DNA of 64,000 bases from Mucilaginibacter rubeus (GCF_003286415.2 NZ_CP043450.1:6696001-6760000), one strand, 5' to 3'. Counted from the stretch's first letter, positions 50,069-59,485 are shown. Translations and numbers: made by a program. The notes: generated by a model from the letters alone, not told the origin.

Positions 50069-50977
50069 ATGAAAAGGACATATATAACTTTATATACGAT
50101 ACTGGCAGCTATGACAGTATTCTTAAGCTCTTGCTTAAAGAGCGAAAGTACTTTTACTGATTTCAGTAAAGCTGGTACTTTGGTAGAGTTACCGTTGGCG
50201 GCCTATAAAGGGCTTGGTAAAACTGCCGCTTATTCATTACCACTACAGGCAGCAGCGCAAATTATACCGGTTACTATAAACGTGGCGTCGCCTCAGCCTT
50301 TAGGTACTTCTTTAAAAGTAACTTTAGCTGTAGATGGAGCTGCCTTAACTGCGTTAAATAACACTAACATTGCTAAGTATAAAGCAGATAGTACTGCCGC
50401 TGCAAATGATCCAACAGGAGCAACTGCCGAGCCTACTTATCCGCTTATTTATACACAGTTGCCAACTGCTTTTTACACTATTCCTTCACTTTCTGCTACT
50501 GTGCCTGCAAATCAACGTACAGCTATCGTTAATGTGAACGTGGTTACTCAAAATTTTGATCTTTTAAAGAATTATGTGTTACCACTTACCATTGTTGATG
50601 CAAGCGGACAGCAGATCAGCAATTACAAAACACTTTTTCTTTACGTACAGGCTAAAAACCAGTATGATGGTGTGTATCACGCATCAGGTGTAAGGCATCA
50701 CCCTACGTTAGGTGACTTCACTTTTGATTATGATGTTACCATGAGTACTTCTGGTCCAACTTCTATCGACGGTGGTGCACTGGCCGATTTGAAAACAGAT
50801 TTGGATTTGAAAGTAAACGCAGATAATACCGTTACTCCTACAAGTACTTATCAACCGTTGTTTATTCCTGTTGGTAAAACAAATACTTATGATCCGGCTA
50901 CAAAAACATTTACTATAAATGTTGCTTATAATACCGGCGCACCGCGTATTATGGAGATTAAACTGGTGAAAAAATAA
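50069..50977 (+). CDS. DUF1735-type surface lipoprotein
   Basis: 302 residues with a lipobox (FLSSCLKSE). The N-terminal half fits DUF1735 (BT_3987-like): VTINVASPQPLGTSLKVTLAVDGAAL and the PTAFYTIPSLSATVPANQRTAIVNVNV segment. The C-terminal half is beta-rich, possibly DUF4361-like. In polysaccharide-utilisation loci such proteins act as accessory surface glycan or peptide binders. It is the third gene of the SusCD run and is followed by a strong terminator. Confidence 0.88.
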   Translation: MKRTYITLYTILAAMTVFLSSCLKSESTFTDFSKAGTLVELPLAAYKGLGKTAAYSLPLQAAAQIIPVTINVASPQPLGTSLKVTLAVDGAALTALNNTNIAKYKADSTAAANDPTGATAEPTYPLIYTQLPTAFYTIPSLSATVPANQRTAIVNVNVVTQNFDLLKNYVLPLTIVDASGQQISNYKTLFLYVQAKNQYDGVYHASGVRHHPTLGDFTFDYDVTMSTSGPTSIDGGALADLKTDLDLKVNADNTVTPTSTYQPLFIPVGKTNTYDPATKTFTINVAYNTGAPRIMEIKLVKK

Positions 50978-50996
50978 TTTTGATGTTATCTCAATC

Positions 50997-51034
50997 AAAA
51001 GCCCTGTTGCCATTTGGTAACAGGGCTTTTTTTT
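50997..51034 (+). terminator. Terminator after the SusCD run
   Basis: A 12-bp stem AAAAGCCCTGTT/AACAGGGCTTTT with a ten-base loop, followed by TTTT. Confidence 0.93.
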
Positions 51035-51186
51035 AAATAAACATTTAGGCATCAATTGTATACTAAATGATATGGTGCAGAAGTTTATTTAATAACAAGC
51101 TATTTGTTACATGTAAATTTTTTTAAGTGCTTGATTATAATCAAGTATTTTATAAATTAGGTAAGAATTTAATACTATTTATCACA

Positions 51187-52155
51187 ATGAAAAGAACAAT
51201 GGTTTCAATGCTAACTATTCTCGTTAGTACAGCAAGTTTTGCGCAAACTCAAAATATCAGAGGGCGGGTTAATGACGAACAGGGTGAAAATGTACCTTAC
51301 GCTTTCCTGGTTGACGTAGATCATAAGAAAGCAACATATTCTGATTCGACAGGGGTGTTTAATATGGAAGTACAGCCTAACTCTAAGATACTTGTGCTTG
51401 CGGGCGGGCATAAAGACTATACCTTTATGCCGGATCAGCAAAAGAATTATAATATAGTTTTACAAGGTAAAAATGAGGCAGTAGTTGGTGGTAAATTTAA
51501 TACCAGTATCACCAATAACTTCGACACCTTTAGTACGCACGCGGGGGCATTAAATACTCAAGCCGGTAATATATCAGTAACAAACCATCAGGATGCTACT
51601 CAAGGCAGCCGGTATCTATATGACAAATGGGTGCACGGATATGTAATTAGTACTGCCGATTCAATAGTCCAGAATACACATTACCTGTTCAATTACGATA
51701 AAATTAGTGGTAACCTGATGTTGAACAAGGATAATAATACAATTCTCCAGATTGACGGTAACAGCTTTAAATCATTCGTATTGTTTGATAAACAAGTTAT
51801 CAATCACGTATTTGTAAAGGTTCCGGCTATTACGCCTCAGCGTTATGTTGAAGTAATTACCGATGGCCCTAAATATAAAATATATAAGGATGTAGCCACC
51901 AAGTTCCATAAAGCCGATTTTTCTACTAATGGTATAGCATCAACAGGTAATAACTATGACGAATATATCGATCAGGATTTTTATTATGTTGTTAAAGATG
52001 GCGGACAGCCGGTTAAATTGGTGCTGAAAAAGAAAGCATTAAAAGAAGCATTTTCTGCTGATGTGGATAAATTGAACAAGTTTATGTCGGCCGCAGGTTC
52101 AAGTGATATTGACGAGATTTATTTGAAACAGTTGGGTGAGGCAATGAATAGATAA
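51187..52155 (+). CDS. Secreted protein with a carboxypeptidase-regulatory-like domain
   Basis: 322 residues with a signal peptide (VSTASFAQ). Residues 25-95 look like a CarboxypepD_reg-like beta domain (NIRGRVNDEQGENVPYAFLVDV, DSTGVFNMEVQPNSKIL). The remainder is beta-rich with no domain I can name (YVEVITDGPKYKIYKDVATKF and a C-terminal helical segment). I chose the ATG at 51187, the start of the signal peptide; the longer frame is unsupported. It has its own terminator and sits alone between the SusCD run and the lipoprotein pair. Confidence 0.8.
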   Translation: MKRTMVSMLTILVSTASFAQTQNIRGRVNDEQGENVPYAFLVDVDHKKATYSDSTGVFNMEVQPNSKILVLAGGHKDYTFMPDQQKNYNIVLQGKNEAVVGGKFNTSITNNFDTFSTHAGALNTQAGNISVTNHQDATQGSRYLYDKWVHGYVISTADSIVQNTHYLFNYDKISGNLMLNKDNNTILQIDGNSFKSFVLFDKQVINHVFVKVPAITPQRYVEVITDGPKYKIYKDVATKFHKADFSTNGIASTGNNYDEYIDQDFYYVVKDGGQPVKLVLKKKALKEAFSADVDKLNKFMSAAGSSDIDEIYLKQLGEAMNR

Positions 52156-52178
52156 TTTATTGTTTCTTCTGAGCAAAT

Positions 52179-52216
52179 AAAAAGCCGGCTCCTGTTATCA
52201 GGAAGCCGGCTTTTTT
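52179..52216. terminator. Terminator after the secreted protein gene
   Basis: The stem AAAAGCCGGCT/AGCCGGCTTTT with an extra CCTG/CAGG helix near the loop is followed by TTTT. The stem is symmetric enough to serve the convergent lipoprotein gene too. Confidence 0.92.
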
Positions 52217-52250
52217 ATTCTTCTGCTTTAAAGGTTACGTGTTTTACAAC

Positions 52251-53120
52251 TTAAACGCCTCCTTGTGCTGCGCCCTGGTAATTAACTACTGAGCCATCCC
52301 CCATAGCAACAGTAACGTTAATATTATAATTTGCGTTATGATCTATCGCGATGCATGACCCACTTGCTCCTTTTGCCGGAATTTGAGTAAATGGCGGGGC
52401 TATTCCGGCTACTGATGTTACCCCGGTGATCGTATTACCGGAAATTTTGAGTGAATACTGTATGTTATTCTGAATGAAAAATATATCGTTGACAATAACC
52501 TGGCTTGACGGAGCTGGAGTAGGATAATCAACTGTTGCTAACGCCCAATGCGACCCCGTAGTTACCCTGATGAGCTTGCCTGTAACGGTATATGTATCTG
52601 CATGACTGGTAAAATCACTTCCTATAAAAGTATCGGGAGATGGATATGGAGCACCTGAGGAGGGGGTATAAGTGGCCACTGCATATTGATACAGTTCCAG
52701 GGCGTCCCGAAATTTCGTGCCCCATTCAAGGCCATTTATTCCAAAAATACTTAGCGAGAAAAAATCCTGTCCTACACCTGTGGATGCAAGAATTAGATTT
52801 GCATTAGTGTAAACGCCATAAGATGCACCTAATGCAGGTATTCCGTTAACTAACGTAGGATATGCCGACTGGTTCCATGTAGGTGTTCCCATCACTTTAA
52901 CTTCAGTTCCCGCAAATACACATTTATAGGTGTCAAAGGTTTCCCCTGGCTGCCTTGGTTGCAAAACCAAGTCTGAATAAGATGACGGTGGTTGAGCTAC
53001 ATTTACCTTTGTACTTTTTCCTTTGGCGCTTTCGTCATTAACAGGTTTAAACGAATCCTTCTTGCATGAGCTAAAACCCGCCGCTAACAGTAGCACGCCC
53101 CATAATAGTTGTTTTTTCAT
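52251..53120 (-). CDS. Lipoprotein, tandem paralogue 1
   Basis: 289 residues with a lipoprotein signal (GFSSCKKDSFKPV, Cys at about 19). The next 100 residues are nearly the same as in the neighbouring gene: LVLQPRQPGETFDTYK, VMGTPTWNQSAYPTLVNGIP, ASYGVYTNANLI. The middle carries KLIRVTTGSHWALATVDYPTP in common and the C terminus differs (beta-rich, ending NVTVAMGDGSVVNYQ). I recognise no family. The first 60 or so bases upstream of the start also resemble those of the paralogue, so the promoter or leader was duplicated too. Confidence 0.8.
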   Translation of the reverse strand: MKKQLLWGVLLLAAGFSSCKKDSFKPVNDESAKGKSTKVNVAQPPSSYSDLVLQPRQPGETFDTYKCVFAGTEVKVMGTPTWNQSAYPTLVNGIPALGASYGVYTNANLILASTGVGQDFFSLSIFGINGLEWGTKFRDALELYQYAVATYTPSSGAPYPSPDTFIGSDFTSHADTYTVTGKLIRVTTGSHWALATVDYPTPAPSSQVIVNDIFFIQNNIQYSLKISGNTITGVTSVAGIAPPFTQIPAKGASGSCIAIDHNANYNINVTVAMGDGSVVNYQGAAQGGV

Positions 53121-53157
53121 ATTGATTTGTGATATTGTTTATGTAAATAATTATAGT

Positions 53158-54030
53158 TTACGAAATGTCAAGATTGCCGTTAAATACGAACGATGTTCCG
53201 TTAGCACGGTAAATGGTTACCGATACATGGTATATTGTTCCGCTTACCAAATTATAAGTTCCTGTGCCGAAACCGCCAGACATGCCTTGCTCAATGCCGC
53301 CTTTAAATATTTTAGTTATTGAAATGTTGCCATTATTGCCATAAACATCATATACAATAGTATTATCAGTGGGGTCAGGCACCGCGCCGACAAATTTAGG
53401 CGCCGTTGGTGCAGCTGGTGTTGGAGTAGGATAACTTACCGAAGCTAACGCCCAATGTGAACCGGTTGTTACCCTGATGAGCTTGCCTGTAACAGTCACA
53501 TAGCCTCCCATGCCACTTGTATAAGAATCTTTTATATAATCGGATGCCAAAGGAACTTGCCCCTGTCCGCCAAGTTTTTCGTAATTATCGCGGGCTTTCG
53601 TATAATTATCGATGTCCTTTTGGAAAGCCTGGAGGTCTGGCAAGGCAATGGTTCCTATTGATAGAATAAAGAAATCCTGTCCGGTAGCGACACTTGATGA
53701 AATCATATTTCCATTGCTGTAAACTCCATATGACGCATCTAAGCCAGGTATTCCATTTACCAATGTAGGATACGCAACCTGGTTCCAAATAGGTGTTCCT
53801 ATCATTTTCACTTCTGCCCCCGACCATACACCTTTGTAGGTGTCAAAGCTTTCTCCTGGCTGTCTTGGCTGTAGCACTAAATCAGCATAAGTGTAAGTTG
53901 GCTGACCGGTGTTTACCTTTGTTGCTTTCCCTTTGCCGCTTTCGTCATTAACAGGTTTAAACGAATCCTTCCGGCATGAGCTAAAACCCGCCGCTAATAG
54001 CAGCACGCCCCATAATAGTTGTTTTTTCAT
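53158..54030 (-). CDS. Lipoprotein, tandem paralogue 2
   Basis: 290 residues from the ATG at 54028-54030. The signal peptide and first 100 residues match the next gene (MKKQLLWGVLLLAAGFSSCRK), while the C-terminal third is a different fold-like segment (FVGAVPDPTDNTIVYDVYGNNGNISITK, ending with a FVFNGNLDIS strand). Its stop is 37 bases before the paralogue's start codon, so both are probably on one transcript. Function unknown; a surface lipoprotein pair is the most that can be said. Confidence 0.8.
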   Translation of the reverse strand: MKKQLLWGVLLLAAGFSSCRKDSFKPVNDESGKGKATKVNTGQPTYTYADLVLQPRQPGESFDTYKGVWSGAEVKMIGTPIWNQVAYPTLVNGIPGLDASYGVYSNGNMISSSVATGQDFFILSIGTIALPDLQAFQKDIDNYTKARDNYEKLGGQGQVPLASDYIKDSYTSGMGGYVTVTGKLIRVTTGSHWALASVSYPTPTPAAPTAPKFVGAVPDPTDNTIVYDVYGNNGNISITKIFKGGIEQGMSGGFGTGTYNLVSGTIYHVSVTIYRANGTSFVFNGNLDIS

Positions 54031-54162
54031 ATTGATTTGTGATATTTTTCTATAAAAATATAATATCAATATGGTGTTATCAACCCGTATTTTTCTTGTA
54101 AATGGGTAGGTGTTTTAACTGAAAATTTAAATATGGCTATATGATGACTATTGGTTAAAGTA

Positions 54163-54570
54163 TTATTTCTTATCTGCGCTGTATTTGCCCGGCCCAATAA
54201 ATATTAAACCTGCAAACATAATAGCGTCTTCAATAGCATGAGCGGCATCGCCGAGCCCGCCACCCGTACCCAGGTGCATTAGCGCGGCTACGATAAGGTT
54301 GATAAGCAACAGTATACAAACCGGGCGAAAAGCCAGCCCGATAATAAGCAGGAAGCCACCAAAACATTCGGTAACTGCTGCCAGCAATCCCCAAACTACG
54401 GGCCAGAAATGGATGCCCACATATTTCATGGAAGCGCCAAGGTGTTCCCAGCTATTTACACCGCCCATCAGTTTAGGGAAGCCATGATAAATGAACATAA
54501 TGCCAAGCCCGATGCGGATAATCAATAGCCCGAAATTTTTGTAGTTACCTAAATTGCTTAGAAGTGCCAT
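54163..54570 (-). CDS. DoxX family membrane protein
   Basis: 135 residues with four membrane helices and the DoxX pattern: LLIIRIGLGIMFIYHGFPKLMGG, LAAVTECFGGFLLIIGLAFR, and the loss of any other domain. DoxX-type proteins are linked to sulfur or redox balance in some organisms, without a firm reaction. The gene is isolated; its promoter must lie in the repeat-rich region at 54571-54965. Confidence 0.88.
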   Translation of the reverse strand: MALLSNLGNYKNFGLLIIRIGLGIMFIYHGFPKLMGGVNSWEHLGASMKYVGIHFWPVVWGLLAAVTECFGGFLLIIGLAFRPVCILLLINLIVAALMHLGTGGGLGDAAHAIEDAIMFAGLIFIGPGKYSADKK

Positions 54571-54644
54571 TGTGCAGATGTTTTGTTGGTATGAGGGGCT
54601 TAAGGTAATAAAAATGTTGGAGGGTATTAAACAGGAGATTTTTA

Positions 54645-54868
54645 ATTCTCCTCTTGAGAGAGTAATAGCCCATCAAAAGACAGTCGGAAGGTTTTAAGGG
54701 TTTGGGCTGTGCGATTCCCTCCCCTGGGAGGGTGTAGGGAGGGGTTTCATCAACAGGCTTATTAGCTAAATGGCGTATAAACCCCTCCCTGCCAATACGC
54801 AATCCTAACGCACCCCTCCCAAGGGCGGGAATTGTCAATAGATGGACTATTACTCTCAAGAGAGGAAT
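54645..54868. repeat. Nested palindromic element, CTCTTGAGAG family (copy 2)
   Basis: The outer arms ATTCTCCTCTTGAGAGAGTA (from 54645) and TACTCTCAAGAGAGGAAT (to 54868) contain the same CTCTTGAGAG core as the element at 34694-34806. A second, inner pair is built from CCCTCCC words (54713-54746 with 54780-54832). It occupies most of the 395-base gap between doxX and the M20 gene; no gene is seen. Confidence 0.75.
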
Positions 54869-54965
54869 GGCACATGCCCTCTCCGTTTTTATATTGGGTC
54901 TGCTTCTCATCCCAATCTACCATATTCAAACTATTATGGTTATATTAAGTCACTAAATAACCTAT

Positions 54966-56273
54966 ATGAGAGCAAGCCTTATTTTATCACTATGCGTGTT
55001 CGCGCTGCCGGCCGTGGCGCAAAAAAACAATTTGCGCGCGCAGGTAAACACTAAAGCCGATGCCTTGCAGCAACAGATAGTAACCTGGCGGCGCGATTTT
55101 CATGAACATCCGGAACTGGGTAATCACGAAGTGCGTACATCGGCTATTATCGCTAAACATTTACAGTCGCTGGGGATTGAGGTCACCACGGGTGTGGCCA
55201 CAACCGGTGTAGTTGGGGTATTGAAAGGTGGGCATCCGGGCCCGGTGGTAGCCTTGCGGGCAGATATGGACGGCTTACCGGTTATTGAGCGCACGCCTGT
55301 GCCCTTTGCGTCTAAAGTAAAAACTACCTATAACGGACAGGAAGTTGGTGTAATGCATGCCTGCGGTCACGATTCGCACATGGCTATCCTGATGGCAGTT
55401 GCGCAAGTGCTTTCATCAATGAAAGCCGATTTGCATGGCACCGTAAAATTCATTTTTCAGCCGGCCGAAGAAGGTGTTGAGCCAGGACAAAAAGGCGGGG
55501 CCGAGGAAATGGTAAAAGAAGGTGTGCTGGAAAACCCTAAAGTTGATGTGGTTTTCGGCCTGCACATAAATTCTCAAACAGAAGTGGGTAAAATTACTTA
55601 TAGGCCCGGCGGCACCATGGCCGGGGTTAATGATATGCAGATCATTGTAAAAGGCCGGTCGGCGCATGGGGCGTACCCATGGTCGAGCGTTGACCCCATC
55701 GTAACATCGGCCCAGATCATCAATAACCTGCAAACCATAGTGAGCCGTAATATCAACGTAACCGAAAATCCGGCGGTGGTAACTATTGGCGCTATAAAGG
55801 GTGGCAACCGTTCAAACATCATTCCCGAGTCGGTAGAAATGCTGGGTACCCTCCGCTCCTTCACCCCGGCCGACGAAAAAATGCTGATTACCCGGGTGAC
55901 GGAAATAGCCACCAAAACCGCAGATGCCATGGGAGCAACCGCGACTGTAAAAATTCCTTACAGCAGCCACTATCCTGTTACCTATAATGATCCGGAGCTT
56001 ACACAAAAAATGTTGCCGAGCCTGCAGCAAACCGCCGGCTCGGCCAATGTGCTGCTCCGCCCGCCTGTAACCGGCGCCGAAGATTTTAGCTTTTACCAGG
56101 AAAAAGTACCGGGCTTGTTTATATTTTTGGGTGGGATGCCAAAAGGTGGTGATCCGCTGAAAGCGCCATCACACCATACGCCCGATTTCTATATTGATGA
56201 AAGCGGGTTTGGTGTTGGTGTGAAAGCCTTGTGTAATCTGACCATCGACTATATGAATAACAAAACAAAATAA
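54966..56273 (+). CDS. Secreted M20 family amidohydrolase
   Basis: 435 residues with a signal peptide (ALPAVAQ). The M20D-type aminoacylase pattern is clear: WRRDFHEHPELGNHE near 37-51, VALRADMDGLPV, MHACGHDSHMA near 128-138 (zinc and catalytic residues), FQPAEEG, and VTGAEDFSFYQ near the C terminus. It hydrolyses N-acyl amino acids, peptides or indole-acetyl-amino acid type conjugates outside the cytoplasm. The following lipoprotein starts two bases later. Confidence 0.93.
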   Translation: MRASLILSLCVFALPAVAQKNNLRAQVNTKADALQQQIVTWRRDFHEHPELGNHEVRTSAIIAKHLQSLGIEVTTGVATTGVVGVLKGGHPGPVVALRADMDGLPVIERTPVPFASKVKTTYNGQEVGVMHACGHDSHMAILMAVAQVLSSMKADLHGTVKFIFQPAEEGVEPGQKGGAEEMVKEGVLENPKVDVVFGLHINSQTEVGKITYRPGGTMAGVNDMQIIVKGRSAHGAYPWSSVDPIVTSAQIINNLQTIVSRNINVTENPAVVTIGAIKGGNRSNIIPESVEMLGTLRSFTPADEKMLITRVTEIATKTADAMGATATVKIPYSSHYPVTYNDPELTQKMLPSLQQTAGSANVLLRPPVTGAEDFSFYQEKVPGLFIFLGGMPKGGDPLKAPSHHTPDFYIDESGFGVGVKALCNLTIDYMNNKTK

Positions 56274-56275
56274 TA

Positions 56276-56866
56276 ATGAAATACCTGTTAGGGATAATTG
56301 TACTACTGGGTTTAGGATGCAAACAAAACGCAAAACAAGTTAATGATAAACCAAGCGACAGTGTAGTAGCTTCCAAAACTGATACCACGAGAAATACCGA
56401 ATATCTTGACTGGCATAAAGTAAAGTTAAATGGGAAAATAGATATGCTGTCGAGCTTTACGGCTACCTCTAAAATTTTAAGTAAGCCCGATAGTGTTGTA
56501 GCACCTAATTATGAAGACATATCGGTTTCTTATTTTAATGGAGAGAAGTTTAAGTATGTGTATTATAAAGGGCTGCAGTTTGAAATGATGAATGACAGCC
56601 TGGCATTTACACAAATAGATTTCAGCAAAGATACAGCGCTTTATTTTACGAGTGATAAAATCAGGTTAAGCTATAATACAACGTTAGCCGATTTCAAAAA
56701 AGTTTTTCCGAAGACAGCCGAAAAAGAGTTGTCAGGAGCAGATAGGGATAAATACCAGGTAATTGGCCTTGACGTTTCCCAGCCGGCAATAGAGGACAGG
56801 TGGATGTTTTGGTTTAGCCATAATGGAGACAGATTGCTCAGGGTAGAATACTTTATACCCGATTGA
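56276..56866 (+). CDS. Small lipoprotein of unknown function
   Basis: 196 residues with a lipoprotein signal (LLGLGCKQN, Cys at about 15) followed by an acidic, beta-rich body with no recognised domain (segments KVKLNGKIDMLSSFTATSKI and YEDISVSYFNGEKFKYVYYKG). The gene is coupled to the M20 gene by a two-base gap. Such small lipoproteins are common in Bacteroidota and poorly characterised. Confidence 0.75.
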   Translation: MKYLLGIIVLLGLGCKQNAKQVNDKPSDSVVASKTDTTRNTEYLDWHKVKLNGKIDMLSSFTATSKILSKPDSVVAPNYEDISVSYFNGEKFKYVYYKGLQFEMMNDSLAFTQIDFSKDTALYFTSDKIRLSYNTTLADFKKVFPKTAEKELSGADRDKYQVIGLDVSQPAIEDRWMFWFSHNGDRLLRVEYFIPD

Positions 56867-56954
56867 TATTGATTTAAAGCAGAACGTATTTTTACACAGG
56901 CTTATTCGTATATTGAACGGCCTTAATATTATAGCGTGTGAAATTGTTAAGATC

Positions 56955-57461
56955 ATGAAAAAGCATTTATTACCCCTTTTATGCCTGTGCATGTTTATGA
57001 GCAGTTTGCCTGTTATGGCAGCTTCGGTAAAAACAATGCTGCCTGCCGATACTGTTGCTAAGCTGAGGCCGGAGGTACGCCAGGTTGTGGAAACTGTAAT
57101 AAAGGCATCCGGTACTTTTAATATCGAGGCCGTAACTGATCTTTATGCCCCTAACGCGGTTGTAGCCGATGAACAGCCCCCTTTTTCATGGAACGGACAA
57201 TTGGCCGGTGTGCAATGGATCAACTCGGTACAAAAGGCTGTTAAGGATTTTAAGATCAGCGATTTTAAAGTCGATCTGCAGCGGATCAAAACTTTTCAGC
57301 AAACCGACGAAATAGTTTACCTGGTAGCTCCTGTTGAGTATACCGGTCTCGTAAACGGCGAACATTTTGAAGAACAGGGCGCTTTTTCATTTGTGTTAAG
57401 AATAGTGAGCGGTAAATGGCTCATCAAAAGCCAGGCCTGGGTGCCGCGAAACGGCTTGTAA
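56955..57461 (+). CDS. Secreted NTF2/SnoaL-like protein
   Basis: 168 residues with a signal peptide (SLPVMAAS). The body has the helix-plus-sheet pattern of the DUF4440/SnoaL-like NTF2 fold: VRQVVETVIKASGTFNIEAVTDLYAPNAVVADE, the ELAG-like loop, and VNGEHFEEQGAFSFVLRIVSGKWLIKSQAW at the end. These proteins are enzymes or ligand binders of many types; the function here cannot be given. I chose the ATG at 56955, where the signal peptide begins. Confidence 0.8.
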   Translation: MKKHLLPLLCLCMFMSSLPVMAASVKTMLPADTVAKLRPEVRQVVETVIKASGTFNIEAVTDLYAPNAVVADEQPPFSWNGQLAGVQWINSVQKAVKDFKISDFKVDLQRIKTFQQTDEIVYLVAPVEYTGLVNGEHFEEQGAFSFVLRIVSGKWLIKSQAWVPRNGL

Positions 57462-57485
57462 ACGCCTGCTATATAAAACCTGTTT

Positions 57486-58154
57486 ATGCAACCTGAATTT
57501 ATCACATTTAAAAAATTTGATGACCCTGCTTTGGCACAGGCATTAACCGATTTGCTTGAAGAAGCCGGTATCGAGCATCAAACCGAAAAAGGAGGATTCT
57601 CTTTTGACCCTACTTTTGCTGCCAGTGCTGAGCTTTCAACGGAATACAGGGTAAAGATCAGCGCTGATGATTTTACCCGAGCCAACGAATTACTCAATGC
57701 CAGCGAGGCTGAAGATATCAAACATGTTGATAAGAGTTATTATCTCTTCAGTTTTACCAATGCCGAATTGATGGAGATATTGGAGAAAGCCGATGAGTGG
57801 AGCTCGTTTGACCACCAGCTTGCACGCAAACTGCTTGCCGAAAGGGACGTTGACGTAAGCGATCAGAAATTAGCCGAGATCAATCAAAACAGGATAGATG
57901 AACTTAAGGCTCCGGAAAGCACGCAGCGCGAATGGGTGATTATCGGTTATATCTTCGCCTTAATGGGTGGTGTACTTGGTATTTTTATTGGCTGGATGCT
58001 TTCATCACACAAAAAAACATTACCCACCGGCGAAAAAGTTTTTGTTTACAGTGAAGCCGACCGCAGGCAAGGGAAAAATATTCTGTACATTTCAATAGTT
58101 GTAACGGTGATTGCCGTTGCCTACCGGGTGATCCGGGACATGACGATGCAATAG
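57486..58154 (+). CDS. DUF2007-like protein with two C-terminal membrane helices
   Basis: 222 residues. The first 75 residues resemble a DUF2007-type domain (EFITFKKFDDPALAQALTDLLEEAGIEHQ, then YRVKISADDFTRANELL). A helical linker follows, with a Ser/Asp-rich stretch, and two hydrophobic segments (IIGYIFALMGGVLGIFIGWML and ILYISIVVTVIAVAYRVI) end the protein. This is the second DUF2007-like protein in the window, here anchored to the membrane. Its role is unknown. Confidence 0.7.
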   Translation: MQPEFITFKKFDDPALAQALTDLLEEAGIEHQTEKGGFSFDPTFAASAELSTEYRVKISADDFTRANELLNASEAEDIKHVDKSYYLFSFTNAELMEILEKADEWSSFDHQLARKLLAERDVDVSDQKLAEINQNRIDELKAPESTQREWVIIGYIFALMGGVLGIFIGWMLSSHKKTLPTGEKVFVYSEADRRQGKNILYISIVVTVIAVAYRVIRDMTMQ

Positions 58155-58229
58155 TAATCCCAATGCCATAAAAGCCGGGATGTAAAGCCTGCCTGCAACC
58201 CGATGCTTATTTTTGTGTTCACAATACAT

Positions 58230-59243
58230 ATGAGCACAAATAAGATAAAACTGAGCGTGCTTGACCAGTCGCCGATAAGGAAAGGCGCTACTGCCGAGCA
58301 GGCCATACAAGAAACCATACAACTGGCAAAATATACCGATACCCTGGGTTATACCCGTTTCTGGATTTCGGAACATCATAATATGGGTATTATAGCGGGC
58401 TCTACCCCCGAGGTATTGCTGGCCCACCTGGCAGGCGAAACAAAAAACATGCGCATGGGGTCGGGCGGTATCATGATGCCCAATCACAGCACGCTTAAAG
58501 TAGCCGAAAACTTCCGTATGCTGGAGGCCTTGTTCCCCGGCCGGATAGATCTGGGCATGGGCCGTGCGCCTGGTACCGACAGGATTACGGCATCTGCGCT
58601 TAACCCATCAAACCAGTTCAGGGAACAGGACTTTGTGGAACAGTTGGCCGACCTGCAAAATTACTTTCATGATACTTACGAGCCGGGAACTATCCAGGCG
58701 CGTATCAGGGCTATTCCGCAGGTAAAAACTGTACCCAATATGTGGTTGCTGAGTTCAAGCGGACAAAGCGGTTTGTTTGCGGCGCATTTTGGTATGGGCT
58801 TCTCTTTTGCACACTTTATTAACCCTAACGGCGGACCCGAAAGTGTTAAAATGTACAAGGAGCGCTTTCAGCCATCGGATGATCTGAAACAACCGGAGGC
58901 TAATGTGGCTGTGTTTATTTTCTGTTCGGAAGATCCTGAAAAGGTAAGACAGCACCAGGCCGTAATGGATCATCGTTTTTTACAGTTTGAAAAGGGAGGT
59001 CCCATTGTGCCGCTAAGTTATGATGATGTGAAAGATGTGGAATACACTGTAGCCGAGCAGGATCGGATCCGCTATAACCGTTACCGTGTAATAGCCGGCT
59101 CGCCTACCGAACTGAAGCTGAAACTAAGCTGGCTTGCCAATGATTATGAGGTGGATGAGATTATGGCTGTTACCATTACCGAAAATTTTGAAGACAGGCT
59201 GGAATCATACCGCTTGCTGGCAGAGCAATTTGAATTAATATAA
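58230..59243 (+). CDS. LLM class flavin-dependent oxidoreductase
   Basis: 337 residues of the luciferase-like monooxygenase family: KLSVLDQSPIRKGATAEQAI at the start, RFWISEHHNMG and GSGGIMMPNHSTLKVAENFRMLEALFPGRIDLGMGRAPG, all typical of the MsnO8 type. It would use reduced flavin and oxygen, substrate unknown. I prefer the ATG at 58230; a nearby in-frame ATG at 58203 would add nine residues unlike the family. The downstream gap carries the TGTCATTTCGA element. Confidence 0.9.
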   Translation: MSTNKIKLSVLDQSPIRKGATAEQAIQETIQLAKYTDTLGYTRFWISEHHNMGIIAGSTPEVLLAHLAGETKNMRMGSGGIMMPNHSTLKVAENFRMLEALFPGRIDLGMGRAPGTDRITASALNPSNQFREQDFVEQLADLQNYFHDTYEPGTIQARIRAIPQVKTVPNMWLLSSSGQSGLFAAHFGMGFSFAHFINPNGGPESVKMYKERFQPSDDLKQPEANVAVFIFCSEDPEKVRQHQAVMDHRFLQFEKGGPIVPLSYDDVKDVEYTVAEQDRIRYNRYRVIAGSPTELKLKLSWLANDYEVDEIMAVTITENFEDRLESYRLLAEQFELI

Positions 59244-59256
59244 GTGTAAGCAAAAA

Positions 59257-59353
59257 TGTCATTTCGATAGAGCTGGCAAGTTGTGATGCTTGGCGTATAA
59301 GATTTCTCCTCACGGCCACCTCCATAGCCCATCACTGTTCGTTCGAAATGACA
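59257..59353. repeat. Palindromic dispersed element, TGTCATTTCGA family (copy 2)
   Basis: The ends TGTCATTTCGA and TCGAAATGACA are exact inverses, and GGCGTATAAGATTTCTC inside matches the copy at 2928-3078. This copy keeps only one of the two inner arms. Confidence 0.8.
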
Positions 59354-59485
59354 AGATGGTTTTTTTAAATATTTCCGGGTAAATAACTTTATTTTGAAAA
59401 TGCCGTTTTAATAACCGAAACGGCATTTTTTGTTGCCCTTGTTAGCATTATTTACATATTAAAAACTTTATACGGCTTTAAATTG

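Noticed and set aside
54545..54910. 121-codon minus-strand frame in the doxX upstream gap
   Set aside because: It runs through the nested palindrome and translates repeat sequence.
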